The notes beneath the pieces are model-generated. The model made no database searches. It was not told the origin of the DNA and worked only from the letters and a program-made list of their open reading frames with translations. This document shows positions 52,765-62,331 of a stretch of 64,000 nt of DNA, piece by piece (within the stretch, counting starts at the first letter, position 1; every line of letters starts with the position of its first letter). Source of the stretch: Lentisphaerota bacterium (GTDB taxonomy: Bacteria; Verrucomicrobiota; Lentisphaeria; Oligosphaerales; JABHEG01). Made by a program: the position numbers and the translations under genes. The DNA is taken from NCBI GenBank assembly GCA_018676675.1, contig JABHEG010000295.1, forward strand, positions 26,006 through 90,005. Reading direction: 5' to 3'.

Positions 52765-54357
52765 TCAGGGCGTGCCCAATCTGATGTTTTCTACCGTCTG
52801 CCCGGCCACGTCGCGGATCATCCAGATGATGTCATTCCGGGCCACGCTTTCGAGTGCGGGCAACGACTTCCGGGAGCCCAGAACCCCGAGGGCAACGACA
52901 CTGCCATAGCGCACGTCACGAGGGGAATTCGAGGCCCTGGCGAATTCTTCCAGGGCTACTCTAGCGTCTTCACTGCCTATGTGTCCCAACGCGACGCACA
53001 GGTAGCCAAGCCAGCGGACAGTCTGACTTTGTCTCACCCGCTTCCCGGCGACCTTGCGTACGTCTGCTGTGTGCTTCGCGGATGCCATGGCAGTAACGTC
53101 TGAAAACGCATAGCCCTTCCGGATGACGGCCAGGATGGGGGCAACACCTTCTCGTGCTTGGAGTCTGCCCAGGGTCAGGGCCGCGTAGATACGGACAAGG
53201 AGGCACTCGTTTGAAAGCAACGCAATCAGTCGGGGAGTGATCGCGGGATCGCGGGCAACGTCGTGCAGGGCGCCAAGCATGGGGTCGCAGCCGCTGTAAC
53301 CTTCGCGCAGGAATTCGGGGTTGAGGATTTTACGGAGGTCGGCAAAAAGTGGCTTCAAACCGGCGGGGATTTCTTCCGGCTTGAGCTCCCTCTCCATTTG
53401 CCTCAGGGTCATGTCCACCAGTTCATCCCCTCGACCTGTCCTGCGGATGAGGTTTGCGGAGACACGGCGCATGGGGGACGGGGGATAGCGTATGTCTTCG
53501 CCAAACCCGGCTCGGATGACGCTGTAGAAGTTCCGGCAGAGGCGTGGAATGAAGGGCGCGCAAGCCGTCGAGTGCAGGCGATCGAGATTAAGCAGGAAGT
53601 CAAGTGAGTGGCTTCGGCGAAGACCCTTGAGCAGAGCTGCCTCAGAGTCCGGTCCGGGCCGTGTTCCCAACGCCCAGGCGGCGGCACGATCACCGACCGA
53701 AGCACGTTGGCAAAAGTAGGGCAGGGAAGCCTTTGAGCCAACTCGGTCCAACGCTTCGGTGAGGCTCTTCCGTTGTGCTCCGGGAAGCCCCTTCGTTCCA
53801 GTGAGGACGGCGAGAATCCCGGCCTCATCTGCTTGCGTGGCAAGAGCGCGGATGGTCTGGGCCGCGCCGGGAGGTGCTTGTGGGGCGTTCTTGCTCAGCG
53901 CAGCAAGCAGTTTCTGAACGCTGGCCTCCGGAGGCGTCTCACTCCACCACGTCTTCCACGATCCCGCGTCTGCTGGCATTTCCGTTTGTCCGGTGAGGGT
54001 GCGCAGCGCCTGTGTGGCGCGTTGCTTGAGGGCCCAGTCGGACTCCTGGAGCATGGTCGCGAGGGGGAGGATTGCCCGGGACGTGCCGCAGACGGCAAGG
54101 GCCTGGGCGGCTTCCCCCCGGACGGACGGGACATCATCCCGGAGACGGGGAAGGATATCGCGCTCAAAGCTCTGCAGGCGCAGCAAACGAGCGCCCTGGA
54201 TGCCCTCAGTTCGGAGTTGGGGGGACGCGCTTGCCATGAGCCGACGGAAACGCGAGATTTCCTCGGTGAGCACATCCGGCAGGGGCGATGGAGACGGAGA
54301 GGGAGCAGCCTGCCCAAGTGGCAGTGCGAGGAGCAAGAAGCCGATGAAACTGCGCAT
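52765..54357 (-). CDS. Secreted HEAT-repeat protein
   Basis: 530 residues from the ATG that opens a signal peptide (MRSFIGFLLLALPLGQAAP) followed by a Ser-Pro repeat linker. Most of the chain is HEAT-like alpha-solenoid, clearest at about 60-140 (VPSVRGEAAQALAVCGTSRAI, WALKQRATQALRTLTGQ) and 400-530 (LVRIYAALTLGRLQAREGVA, RWLGYLCVALGHIGSEDA, VRYGSVVALGVLGSRKSLPA). No catalytic motif. It probably acts as a binding scaffold in the periplasm. It is 172 bp upstream of the HzsA-related HEAT protein on the same strand, and the two could be partners. The longer in-frame start at 54543 overlaps the lipoprotein gene and is not supported. Confidence 0.7.
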   Translation of the reverse strand: MRSFIGFLLLALPLGQAAPSPSPSPLPDVLTEEISRFRRLMASASPQLRTEGIQGARLLRLQSFERDILPRLRDDVPSVRGEAAQALAVCGTSRAILPLATMLQESDWALKQRATQALRTLTGQTEMPADAGSWKTWWSETPPEASVQKLLAALSKNAPQAPPGAAQTIRALATQADEAGILAVLTGTKGLPGAQRKSLTEALDRVGSKASLPYFCQRASVGDRAAAWALGTRPGPDSEAALLKGLRRSHSLDFLLNLDRLHSTACAPFIPRLCRNFYSVIRAGFGEDIRYPPSPMRRVSANLIRRTGRGDELVDMTLRQMERELKPEEIPAGLKPLFADLRKILNPEFLREGYSGCDPMLGALHDVARDPAITPRLIALLSNECLLVRIYAALTLGRLQAREGVAPILAVIRKGYAFSDVTAMASAKHTADVRKVAGKRVRQSQTVRWLGYLCVALGHIGSEDARVALEEFARASNSPRDVRYGSVVALGVLGSRKSLPALESVARNDIIWMIRDVAGQTVENIRLGTP

Positions 54358-54415
54358 TCTTTCTGCTCGCTCCACTAGTCGGCGGGATGGCCTGGGCGCG
54401 TCATATGTCGGGACG

Positions 54416-54853
54416 TTACCGATATGATGCGGCGACACGATCGAAGCGTTTGCGGAGGCTGAACATGAGGCGATTCCCTCCGAAGCGATCGATCTCACGG
54501 CCATTTGAGAAAATGACCGTTGTTGGGTAGCCTTTGACACCATGTTTGTATGGCGGATAGGGGGTGCGTCCGCCGTCTACGGTTGCAAACGTGATCCCGG
54601 GATATTCACTCGCGAGGGCGGGCAGTTTCTTCTTGAGTGCTTTGCAGTGGGGACATGTTGGCAGTTGGAAGATGACAGCGAGAGGCTGTCGACTGCTCCG
54701 AATCAGTTCCTGGAGCTCGTTCCAATGCCGGACAGGCTGGATGCGGGGGGCACGTCCGGGCCTGCCTCCGGTGGTGTAGCTGGGGGTCGAGTAGCAGCCT
54801 CCCGCCAAAGCGAGCACGAGAACGGCGAGGGCAGGGCGGAAACTAAAGCGCAT
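54416..54853 (-). CDS. Thioredoxin-fold lipoprotein (CPHC)
   Basis: 145 residues. A lipobox LAGGC (Cys19 or nearby) after a hydrophobic signal indicates a lipid-anchored periplasmic protein. The thioredoxin fold has the active-site motif CPHC in FQLPTCPHCKALKKKL and the cis-proline GYPTTVIF. CPHC is typical of DsbA-like oxidants and TlpA/DsbE-type reductants involved in cytochrome c maturation; that would fit the two c-type heme proteins and the heme sensor in this window, but this link is inference. AGGAGG nine bases before the ATG. First gene of the minus-strand run. Confidence 0.8.
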   Translation of the reverse strand: MRFSFRPALAVLVLALAGGCYSTPSYTTGGRPGRAPRIQPVRHWNELQELIRSSRQPLAVIFQLPTCPHCKALKKKLPALASEYPGITFATVDGGRTPYPPYKHGVKGYPTTVIFSNGREIDRFGGNRLMFSLRKRFDRVAASYR

Positions 54854-55136
54854 CTTCCAGGTCCTCCTAATGCGTGTTGCTGCATCTCAGTGTCCACGGT
54901 TCTTGGCGGCCGACATGAGTTCCCGTGGCGCAATGGACCGGGGACTGACCAATACCGCGCCCCTGATGGGACGTCGTCGCCTTGACGTTGTGCGTCATTG
55001 ATTGTAGCCTCTCACCAGCCGAGATGCCAGAAGAGCCGTTGAGAGGGGCATTGGCGAACGGGAGCTCAGCGGCTATTGTCAGGTTCCCATGTTCGCTTGT
55101 TTGGTACGTGTGTAGATATATCGAGGAGGATTCGGT
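54854..55136. other. Divergent intergenic region with a 10-bp dyad
   Basis: 283 bp between the lipoprotein gene and the DUF4432 gene. AGCCGTTGAG (55034-55043) pairs with CTCAGCGGCT (55065-55074) at nine of ten positions across a 21-base loop, a candidate operator or leader hairpin. TTGTCA at 55076-55081 has no good -10. No supported small gene. Confidence 0.4.
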
Positions 55137-56228
55137 ATGGGTTCGAGAACAGTGTTTCATTTGGCCCCCGCTTTTTTCGGAGAGAGTGAAAAGACGCTGT
55201 TGGAGCATGGTGGGATGACCGTTTCCGGGTTCCGCTTCAGCACTGGCGTGTGCGGCTTGCGCGTCACGAGCAGCGAAGGGGAGCTGGTCGTGTTGCCTTA
55301 CCAGGGCCAGCAGATTTGGTCGGCCAACTTTCGCGGTCGCGAACTCACGATGCAGTCGATGTTTGCTGAGCCCCAGCCGACTCAGGAGTATCTGGATACT
55401 TACGGGGGGTTCCTGTTGCATTGCGGGGCGACGGCCATGGGCGTACCGATGGGTGAGGATACGCACGCATTGCACGGGGAATTGCCCAATGCTGCGTATC
55501 AGAAGGCATACCTTGTCTCCGGCGAGGACGAAAAGGGGGCCTTCGTGGGGGTCGGCGGATGCTACCAGCACACGGTAGCCTTCAATCACAACTACACGGC
55601 CGAACCATTGGTCACGGTCCGGCAGGGCAGTCCACTGTTTGACGTTGACATGGCGTTGACGAACCTCAAGAACACCGACATGGAGTGGATGTATCTCGCA
55701 CACATCAACTTCCGTCCTGTTGACGGTGGGAAGCTCGTCTACAGTGCCCCGTGCACTCCGGCGAGTGCCCGGGTACGGAAGAGCGTTCCGGCGCATGTGA
55801 AGACGAAGCCGGGTTACCGTGAGTTCCTTGCGGAGCTCGAGGAGCATCCGGAGAAGCACAACGTATTGACGGATGATCAGATGTTTGATCCCGAGGTCGT
55901 CTTCTTCCTGGATTATCTGGCGGATGATGTGGGCTGGGCTCACACCATGCAGGTGCATCCGGATGGAACTGGCGACTATGTCGGGCATCGCCCCGAGCAA
56001 CTTGGGGTCGGCGTCCGCTGGATTTGCCGGACTGAGGACCAGGCGGCGATGGGCATGATTCTCCCTGCGACGGCGGAGCCAGAGGGCTACCACGCGGAGA
56101 AGGAGAAGGGGAACATCAAGATCCTGCCTGCCAAGCAGACGGTTGTGCTGAATATGACCATGGGCGTTCTGGACGCTCAGGATGTCGACAGGATGTCCGC
56201 AACGGTCGATGGCCTGCTGCAGGGGTGA
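55137..56228 (+). CDS. DUF4432 aldose-1-epimerase-like protein
   Basis: 363 residues, cytoplasmic (no signal). It has a galactose-mutarotase-like beta-sandwich with VLPYQGQQIWSANFRGREL near the N-terminus, GGFLLHCGATAMGVP, HGELPNAAYQKAYL (HGE-type substrate-binding His), VTVRQGSPLFDVDMALTN and YLAHINFRP. DUF4432 proteins are related to aldose epimerases; the sugar is unknown. Start supported by GAGGAGG eight bases upstream. A good hairpin terminator follows 25 bp after the stop, so it is probably monocistronic. Confidence 0.75.
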   Translation: MGSRTVFHLAPAFFGESEKTLLEHGGMTVSGFRFSTGVCGLRVTSSEGELVVLPYQGQQIWSANFRGRELTMQSMFAEPQPTQEYLDTYGGFLLHCGATAMGVPMGEDTHALHGELPNAAYQKAYLVSGEDEKGAFVGVGGCYQHTVAFNHNYTAEPLVTVRQGSPLFDVDMALTNLKNTDMEWMYLAHINFRPVDGGKLVYSAPCTPASARVRKSVPAHVKTKPGYREFLAELEEHPEKHNVLTDDQMFDPEVVFFLDYLADDVGWAHTMQVHPDGTGDYVGHRPEQLGVGVRWICRTEDQAAMGMILPATAEPEGYHAEKEKGNIKILPAKQTVVLNMTMGVLDAQDVDRMSATVDGLLQG

Positions 56229-56252
56229 GTTTGCCCTGTCCGTTGTTCATCC

Positions 56253-56281
56253 GGCGAGGCCTGACGTTGTTGGGCCTCGCC
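56253..56281 (+). terminator. Intrinsic-type terminator after the DUF4432 gene
   Basis: Perfect 9-bp stem GGCGAGGCC (56253-56261) with GGCCTCGCC (56273-56281), 11-base loop, followed by GTTTCT. Strong GC stem, short T-tract. It lies 25 bp after the stop and before the next ribosome binding site. Confidence 0.7.
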
Positions 56282-56314
56282 GTTTCTATGATGTGATCTT
56301 TCGAGGAGACGCGC

Positions 56315-59300
56315 ATGCCCGGCGTTGTTCACCGCCTTTCGTTCCATGGGATTCTGGCCGTGGTCTGTGTATCCATGGGAGCATCTCTCCTGGCGCATGA
56401 GGACGATGTGCCGGTACTGGTGAACGGCGGCTTCGAGCAAGTGCTGGAGGAGGGGTGGTGGCTCTATGTCAATGAAAAGGGCGCGGAAGCAGTTGCCCGA
56501 TGCGACAAGGCGGTGGCGCACGAGGGGGCGGCCAGTCTTCATCTCAATGTGCGTCGACCCGGGGCACCGCATCACATTCAACTGATCCAGGCGGGGCTGC
56601 CCTTGGTGAAAGGTCAGCGTTTCGTGATCCGTTTCTGGGCCCGGAGTGCAGAGCCGGATACGGGGTTGCGCGTGTCGGTGATGCGCAACTCTGTGCCCTG
56701 GCGGAACCTGGGGCTTGCACAGGAGATGAGACTGCAGACGGAGTGGAGGGAGTATGCCCTCGTCTGCACCGTGACCGAGGATGACGAAGACGGGCGAATA
56801 GACTTCATGCCGAGCGGCAGCCTGTGGCTGGATGACGTTCGCCTGGAAGCCGCTCCCGATGGGCAACGGGCGATGGTCAAAGAGGCCTACGCTGTGCCCG
56901 CGACCGGTTGGTTGCGGAACCCCCAGGCGGCGATCGACGGCGATTCTGAGACGTGGGCAGGGACGACAGGTTACCCGTTTCTGCCGGGGTACCTGGTGGT
57001 AGACCTTGGGAGGCCAAAGGCGGTGGTCAGTGTCAGGCTTGTCGCTACGGACAATGAGCGCACCAACAAGCTGAAGAGTTTCCGCATTGACGTCTCTGAG
57101 GATGGAGAGGCGTGGTACATCCTGGGGGTGGACAAGGCCCGGGGGTGGGTGCCCGAGCGCAAAACACGTGAATGGGAGTTTGGTGCTCCCGGTTACAGCC
57201 TGCGTTACGTGGCTGTGCGGATCGAGAGTGTCGGTAATATCGGGCGGATCCGTGAACTCGAGGTGTTCTCATCCACGGATATGGACCCGGTTTCCCCAGC
57301 CTTGCTTGCACGTGTGCCGGAGACGGATTTCGCGCAGTGTCTGGGGCCGGATTGGGAGCAGATCGGCTACCGGGTGTCGGCAAGCGAGGGCATCCCGTTT
57401 CGCCTGCGTTCCGTGCATCCTGGTTGCCGCACCGTGTCAGGCGTCTTCAATGGGCAATTCACGGACAGCGCGGGGGTGGAACGGGGGAGGTGGTCTTTGC
57501 CGGTGGAGCTGGGTGAGGAGGCGGGCCCCAGCACGATGGTAGATGTCCCGGACACAGCGGCGTCAGGGCATTGCGTGGTCGGCACTCAGATGACGGTCGG
57601 GGGCGTGACGGGGGCCACAGAGACCTGGTCACTTTTCGTGGATCCAGTGGCTCAAACCGGGCTTTTCCCTACGCTGCAGGTCGCCATGGCCCTGGATGCG
57701 ATCGATCCGGAAGGTGCAGGAAAACTGCTTTTGGGGCCGTGGCGCTGGCAGGTGGAGCATACGCGTGGAGTTGTCGCGTCGACACATGTGGCCGTGGTCA
57801 CCAGCGAGGCACCCTCCGACACTGTGGCGGCGGCGCAACTGTCTGCTCTCCGAGGTCTTCTGGACAACGGTGGCAGCGTGATTTTCTACGGCAACGTCTC
57901 CGAGGCCTTCGACGACTTGCTGCCGGTCGACTTTGACGGGCAGGAGTGCTTTGATCCACGTGCTCAACGAGTGACAGAGTTTGCTGAGGATCACCCTGCT
58001 TTTGCAGGGCTCACGGCAGGAGACTGGCAGCACGCCTACTGGTGCCGAGGGCAGCCGAAGCCCGGTGCAAATGTCCTGGCCCGTACGGACGGGGGCCTTG
58101 CTGTCGTGGTCGAGAGAACGGTTGGGAAGGGACGCGTGTTCTACGTGGGCGCAGGGCTCTTTTCCGAACCTCTGCGGCAACCCTTCGGCTTCGAGGGGAA
58201 TGCCTTCCACATCCGACTCCTCCTTGCTGCGTCGGGGTATGGCGACGCGATACCCGCCGTCATGCAGCGCGTTCGTGGTACCGGGCCCGGGCTGATCTCG
58301 GAGAGGAACACGGGACGTTTCGGCTGGAAAGCGCTCGGCGCAGGTTTGTTGACCGCAAGTATCGACTCGGGGCTACGCATTCTGCCCACAGGTAAAGGCG
58401 CCCGACCAGTGCGAGTGGCTTTCGGCTCTGACGTCGAGGCCCATGCGGGCACTCAACCGACGGTGCGCTGCCGACGTGTGAACTGGCTGGCAAAGACACT
58501 TGACTGCTCGCTGGCCGGGGCGTCGTGGGAGTTAACGGCTACTCTTGGGAGCCCGGTGATCATGCATGAGTCCAGCGAGGCGACAGCGGTGGTTGATATC
58601 CCAGGTGCTCGGTTCGTTGCCGTTCCAGGGGAGGACGGGATGGATCGCCTGAGACTTGAGGTCCCGGATTCCGGCGAAGCAGACCTGCCTATTCCCACAG
58701 AGAACTGGCTGCTTCTCTGGTATGGTGACGCAGGGGAGGGAGGGGACCCCGTTTTCCCCGAGCACCCCATCCAGCTCGTGTTCTCGCATCGGCCGTCCCG
58801 CCTGTTTGTGACCGGGCAACGGTCAGGCTTGCGTCGTTTAGTGGCCGACTTCTCCGGTGGGAAGGTCGGGGTTGGGGTGAGCTTCCCCGAGGGAGTCGCA
58901 GGGGTTCCCAGCCCTCTCACCGAGACGTGGCTGGAGACGGGAATTCCCGCTGAAGTGGTCACGGCCTGTCGGCAATGGAGCCGGGCAGGTCTGGCGATTC
59001 CCATCGCGTGTGTGGAGGAGCATCAGATCGACGACCACGAGGTGCGGCTGAGCGACCGCTTCTCCTGGCGGATCGTGGACAACGACTACGGGGTAATGCC
59101 GCAGAGGCTGGCTCCCATCCCCCCGCTGGTGTCATTCGCGGCCGGGAAGGGCTTCCCGGTGACTCTTCCGGACGGGTTGCTGAATGTGAACTGTCCTACC
59201 CGTTACGGCGAATTGCATGTCGTCCCGGACGTGGATGACGTGAGCTATGGACTGCCGGTCCCCGTTCAGGATCATCTTGGCTACATCTGCCCACAGGGGT

Positions 59301-60796
59301 TCGAGGCGGTCAGGAAGAGCATGTCTGAGCACTTCCTGCTGGGCAACGAGGCTACGCAGCACACGTCGGGAGGCTTCCTCAGTTCTACGCCGTACGTGGA
59401 GGACTTACGGGGGTACCAGCGGTCGGGAGGTAAAGACTTTGCGGCCGAGTGCATCGACCTCTACAAGTGGCTGTACGGATTCGGCAGTGTTCTCGGGCGA
59501 CCGATGATGGAGGCTTCGGCCCAAAGGGCTCTGGATGCACGACTGAGGACCCACTATTGGCAGACGTTGAACTTCTATCAGCACAAGAGCTTTGTTCGCT
59601 GGCGAACTGAACCGTTCACCGGCCACGATTACCTGGTCACCTTTATCTGGCCCACCAACTGGCAGCAGGGCGTTCGCTATTTCACTGACCAGAACGAGTC
59701 CTCTGCTCTCGTTCTGTACTGTCTGTGGGCTTATGCCCAATACACTGGGGATTGGGACACCATTCGGTCCAACTGGACCTTCATCCGAGCGCTGGGCGTG
59801 TACTTGGAACGGGTGCACGACTGGGCCTTGCTGGCATCATTCAACCGGGAAGAGGGAGCTACTGTCGGGATCGACATGCTGAATTCGGAGTATCCGGGGA
59901 TGATCGCTTTGGCACGGATGGCTGCGGTTGTCGGGGATCAGGCTGTCAGCGAGAAGGCCATTGCTCTGGCGGCCAAAGCCAGTGTCCCGATCCTGGCCAG
60001 ACGATGGTTTCCCGAGTATCTGCAGGATCTGGGACGGCGGGGTAACCCTCAATGGGAGGAACTGCCCTATGTATTTTCCTTCAAAACGAACGGAATTGCA
60101 GGGCGAAAGGCTCTGGTTGGGCACGGGATAAAGCGGGACTTTTCGGTCCGCATCGGGGCGGATTACTACGACACGTCGAAGGGAACATCGCCGGAGATCG
60201 TCGGCCTGTACCGACGCTTCGCCGCTGCCCCAACGGCGTTCTATGAACGGGCTGTCGAGGCCGAACGCATCCCTGCGGATCTGCGGACCGGATACACCCA
60301 CCTCTTCATGCGAAGGTTGTTGGGCTGGCCGCGAGAGGAACTGCTTGAGGGCATCGCCCTGGCTGACGAGCGCTATCGCAGGAAGTGGTGGTCCTCAATC
60401 CACTATGCAAACATGATCGGCGGGACAGTGTACGATGCCAGCAGCATGTTCCTGTGTGAGTGGGCGCCGTTAGCCTACCGAAGTGGGAGGGTTACCGTTG
60501 CCGGCGATGCGGTGGAACTGGTCTTCGTGCCTCTGCGGGAGAGACCGGGCAGCGTCCCTGTCCGTCTGTGGAGCCGTCGCGTGGTGACCGATGTGACGTG
60601 CAATGGGAGTGCGCTCCCGGGGTGGCGGTTTGAAAAGAAGACGGGATATGTGCGCCTGGCACTGCCTGGAGATGCCAAGAGCAAGGTAACAGTGGCCTTG
60701 GGGAAGGTCTCGCGCGCTCCGGTGCATCCCTTCTATTGGCCCGCGGCTCGGCCTGTGGGATGGCCCGGAAGTGTCGGGGAAGACCGCTCCCGGTAG
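56315..60796 (+). CDS. Very large secreted CBM / discoidin / glycosidase-like protein
   Basis: 1493 residues; GAGGAG precedes the ATG and a signal peptide follows (HGILAVVCVSMGASLLA). Domain order: CBM4/9-like sandwich about 32-185 (PVLVNGGFEQVLEEGWWLYV, HHIQLIQAGLPLVKGQRFVI); F5/8C discoidin-like domain about 188-330 (AIDGDSETWAG, LVVDLGRPKAVVSVRL); an amidotransferase-like module about 480-655 (SALRGLLDNGGSVIFYGNVS, KGRVFYVGAGLFSEPLRQPF); a beta-rich middle; and an alpha/alpha-barrel glycosidase-like region about 1000-1420 (LYCLWAYAQYTGDWDTIRSN, LNSEYPGMIALARMAAVVGD). No established GH family is recognised. Surface glycan binding and hydrolysis are inferred. The last codons (DRSR) and the TAG lie inside a repeat copy, so the natural C-terminus may have been altered by repeat insertion. 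Confidence 0.65.
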   Translation: MPGVVHRLSFHGILAVVCVSMGASLLAHEDDVPVLVNGGFEQVLEEGWWLYVNEKGAEAVARCDKAVAHEGAASLHLNVRRPGAPHHIQLIQAGLPLVKGQRFVIRFWARSAEPDTGLRVSVMRNSVPWRNLGLAQEMRLQTEWREYALVCTVTEDDEDGRIDFMPSGSLWLDDVRLEAAPDGQRAMVKEAYAVPATGWLRNPQAAIDGDSETWAGTTGYPFLPGYLVVDLGRPKAVVSVRLVATDNERTNKLKSFRIDVSEDGEAWYILGVDKARGWVPERKTREWEFGAPGYSLRYVAVRIESVGNIGRIRELEVFSSTDMDPVSPALLARVPETDFAQCLGPDWEQIGYRVSASEGIPFRLRSVHPGCRTVSGVFNGQFTDSAGVERGRWSLPVELGEEAGPSTMVDVPDTAASGHCVVGTQMTVGGVTGATETWSLFVDPVAQTGLFPTLQVAMALDAIDPEGAGKLLLGPWRWQVEHTRGVVASTHVAVVTSEAPSDTVAAAQLSALRGLLDNGGSVIFYGNVSEAFDDLLPVDFDGQECFDPRAQRVTEFAEDHPAFAGLTAGDWQHAYWCRGQPKPGANVLARTDGGLAVVVERTVGKGRVFYVGAGLFSEPLRQPFGFEGNAFHIRLLLAASGYGDAIPAVMQRVRGTGPGLISERNTGRFGWKALGAGLLTASIDSGLRILPTGKGARPVRVAFGSDVEAHAGTQPTVRCRRVNWLAKTLDCSLAGASWELTATLGSPVIMHESSEATAVVDIPGARFVAVPGEDGMDRLRLEVPDSGEADLPIPTENWLLLWYGDAGEGGDPVFPEHPIQLVFSHRPSRLFVTGQRSGLRRLVADFSGGKVGVGVSFPEGVAGVPSPLTETWLETGIPAEVVTACRQWSRAGLAIPIACVEEHQIDDHEVRLSDRFSWRIVDNDYGVMPQRLAPIPPLVSFAAGKGFPVTLPDGLLNVNCPTRYGELHVVPDVDDVSYGLPVPVQDHLGYICPQGFEAVRKSMSEHFLLGNEATQHTSGGFLSSTPYVEDLRGYQRSGGKDFAAECIDLYKWLYGFGSVLGRPMMEASAQRALDARLRTHYWQTLNFYQHKSFVRWRTEPFTGHDYLVTFIWPTNWQQGVRYFTDQNESSALVLYCLWAYAQYTGDWDTIRSNWTFIRALGVYLERVHDWALLASFNREEGATVGIDMLNSEYPGMIALARMAAVVGDQAVSEKAIALAAKASVPILARRWFPEYLQDLGRRGNPQWEELPYVFSFKTNGIAGRKALVGHGIKRDFSVRIGADYYDTSKGTSPEIVGLYRRFAAAPTAFYERAVEAERIPADLRTGYTHLFMRRLLGWPREELLEGIALADERYRRKWWSSIHYANMIGGTVYDASSMFLCEWAPLAYRSGRVTVAGDAVELVFVPLRERPGSVPVRLWSRRVVTDVTCNGSALPGWRFEKKTGYVRLALPGDAKSKVTVALGKVSRAPVHPFYWPAARPVGWPGSVGEDRSR

Positions 60797-60990
60797 ATTG
60801 CGGCTCTGTTCAGGACCGGCCGCCGGCTCGGCCGGGCAGGGGCACCGCTCCCGTAAGTCGCGGCTCGGACGGACAGGTCGTGGCTCGGTTCCGGCAGAGC
60901 CCTGACCAACGGGAGGGGGGGGGGCAAAGCCCGCTTACGCTGGGCGCGGCCCGGATGGAGAGCACGGACGCTGAGGACATCGTCGCTCCA
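60783..60990. repeat. Repeat cluster in a convergent spacer (67-bp family units and one palindrome arm)
   Basis: ACCGCTCCCGGTAGATTGCG (60783) and CACCGCTCCCGTAAGTCGCG (60842) are two diverged units of the family at 44738-44909. A hairpin GGCCGCCGGCTCGGCC-type sequence lies between them. A run of ten G occupies 60915-60924. CGGACGCTGAGGACATCG (60965) is a copy of the right arm of the palindrome at 50034-50115. The first unit overlaps the 3' end of the preceding gene. Confidence 0.75.
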
Positions 60991-61005
60991 AGGGAAGGGA
61001 AATCA

Positions 61006-62331
61006 TTAGGGCGAGGTCGCCAGCTGTTCCAGAACGCCCCTGGCCGTCTGCAGGATCAGTTCTTCGCTCTCGGGAGCCGGCATGGTGGTGCCGTAGTAAC
61101 GGATAGCGGACAGGACCTCGTACCCACCTTCCGGGTATGCCGCGGCTGTCGGGATGTACCCGACGTTGCCGTTGGTGTAGGCTGCCACTGCCGTGACCCC
61201 GAACGGACTCTCAGCGTCGATGTTGAGCCCGTACTCGATGAACACCTCTCCGGGCAGCCCCAATGCCACAAACTCACCGACCCTGATTCCCTGAATCTCG
61301 AATGGGACGGTGCGGTTCTGTGAAGGAGATTCCGCCAAGTCCAGAAGGCCTTTGGCCCAGCTGAGGAGTTGTTGATCCATCATCTGTTTGCCGTAGTTGG
61401 CAAGCTGGCTTTCACCCGTCTGTTCCCTTTCCAGGCGGTCCACTTCGGCTTGAGCATCAGCGACTGAAGGAGGGGGCAACAGGGGTAGTGCGAGAGGTTC
61501 GGAGCAAGCACAGATGGGGGCCTCTGCGATCCAGGCTGCCTCGCTGTCCGCAGCACAGACTGCCTCGGCGATCACGCGCCCCTGACTTTCGGCGTGTTCG
61601 AAGGTGCCCCGTGGATGGGAGTTGATATTGCCGCAGCATCCCTGCATGAAGAGAGCCACACAGGGTGTTCCCAGTTGTTCCTCGACGGCTCGCTGAGCAT
61701 ATCCTGGCCAATCGGCACTGATCAACAGGTTGTCGCCTCCCAGAGTCACCGCATGTGCTGCATGGCAAAAGAGGCGCGCGATCGGCTGATCGTCCAGCGC
61801 GTTGACAGCTAGGACGTCGACATAGGGGGCCGTTGTTCCGGCTTCGTTGAGCCCGATGACCATTTTGCCGCCCCGGACTTCTCGTCGATTGATCCCGACT
61901 GAGACGGGAGTCGTTCGTACCGAAGCGATTCTTGCGGGTTGCCGGCTTGTCCACGCTTCTTCGGCGAGGTCCACGAGTTGATTCTCAAGGCGTCGGAGGT
62001 AGGCGGTGTCCTGCCGGCCAAGGCCGTCTATGCAGGGGGTGACCGGCCCGGAATGTGTGTGGCTGCAGGAGAACATGATGCGTTCACGTTGAACGCCTGT
62101 TCGAGTTTCTATCCTGTCTCGCAGTTGTGCTACGTCATCGTGATGAAGCCCAATCAGGTCGAGAGTCAGGAAGAGCACGCCCTGGTCGCCGCCCTCGAGT
62201 GCGAGTGCGCAGGCGCGCAAATCATCATGGACGCCTTGCGACGGCCCGGCTCTTCCGCCGAACCCGCAGAGATCCGTGCCGGCACGGGGAGTGATCGCTG
62301 CTTGGGCTGCACCTGCTGAAATCGGGCTCAT
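61006..62331 (-). CDS. Neutral/alkaline ceramidase N-terminal-domain hydrolase
   Basis: 441 residues from the ATG with AAGGAG seven bases upstream; the frame remains open upstream but without signal. AAQAAITPRAGTDLCGFGGR is the usual start of this family (AxxDITP-like). Candidate zinc ligands are His in LDLIGLHHDDV, the SCSHTHSGPVTP motif and FCHAAHAVTLGG; FMQGCCGNINSHPRG continues the family pattern. Classical neutral ceramidases are about 650 or more residues and carry a C-terminal immunoglobulin-like domain; this form has only the catalytic part and no signal peptide. It is therefore better described as a ceramidase-like amidase of unknown substrate, a common type in PVC genomes. Confidence 0.8.
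   Translation of the reverse strand: MSPISAGAAQAAITPRAGTDLCGFGGRAGPSQGVHDDLRACALALEGGDQGVLFLTLDLIGLHHDDVAQLRDRIETRTGVQRERIMFSCSHTHSGPVTPCIDGLGRQDTAYLRRLENQLVDLAEEAWTSRQPARIASVRTTPVSVGINRREVRGGKMVIGLNEAGTTAPYVDVLAVNALDDQPIARLFCHAAHAVTLGGDNLLISADWPGYAQRAVEEQLGTPCVALFMQGCCGNINSHPRGTFEHAESQGRVIAEAVCAADSEAAWIAEAPICACSEPLALPLLPPPSVADAQAEVDRLEREQTGESQLANYGKQMMDQQLLSWAKGLLDLAESPSQNRTVPFEIQGIRVGEFVALGLPGEVFIEYGLNIDAESPFGVTAVAAYTNGNVGYIPTAAAYPEGGYEVLSAIRYYGTTMPAPESEELILQTARGVLEQLATSP

Noticed and set aside
54867..56093. 408-codon open frame antisense to the DUF4432 gene
   Set aside because: The plus-strand gene has a clear family match, a good ribosome binding site and a terminator; the antisense product shows none of these.
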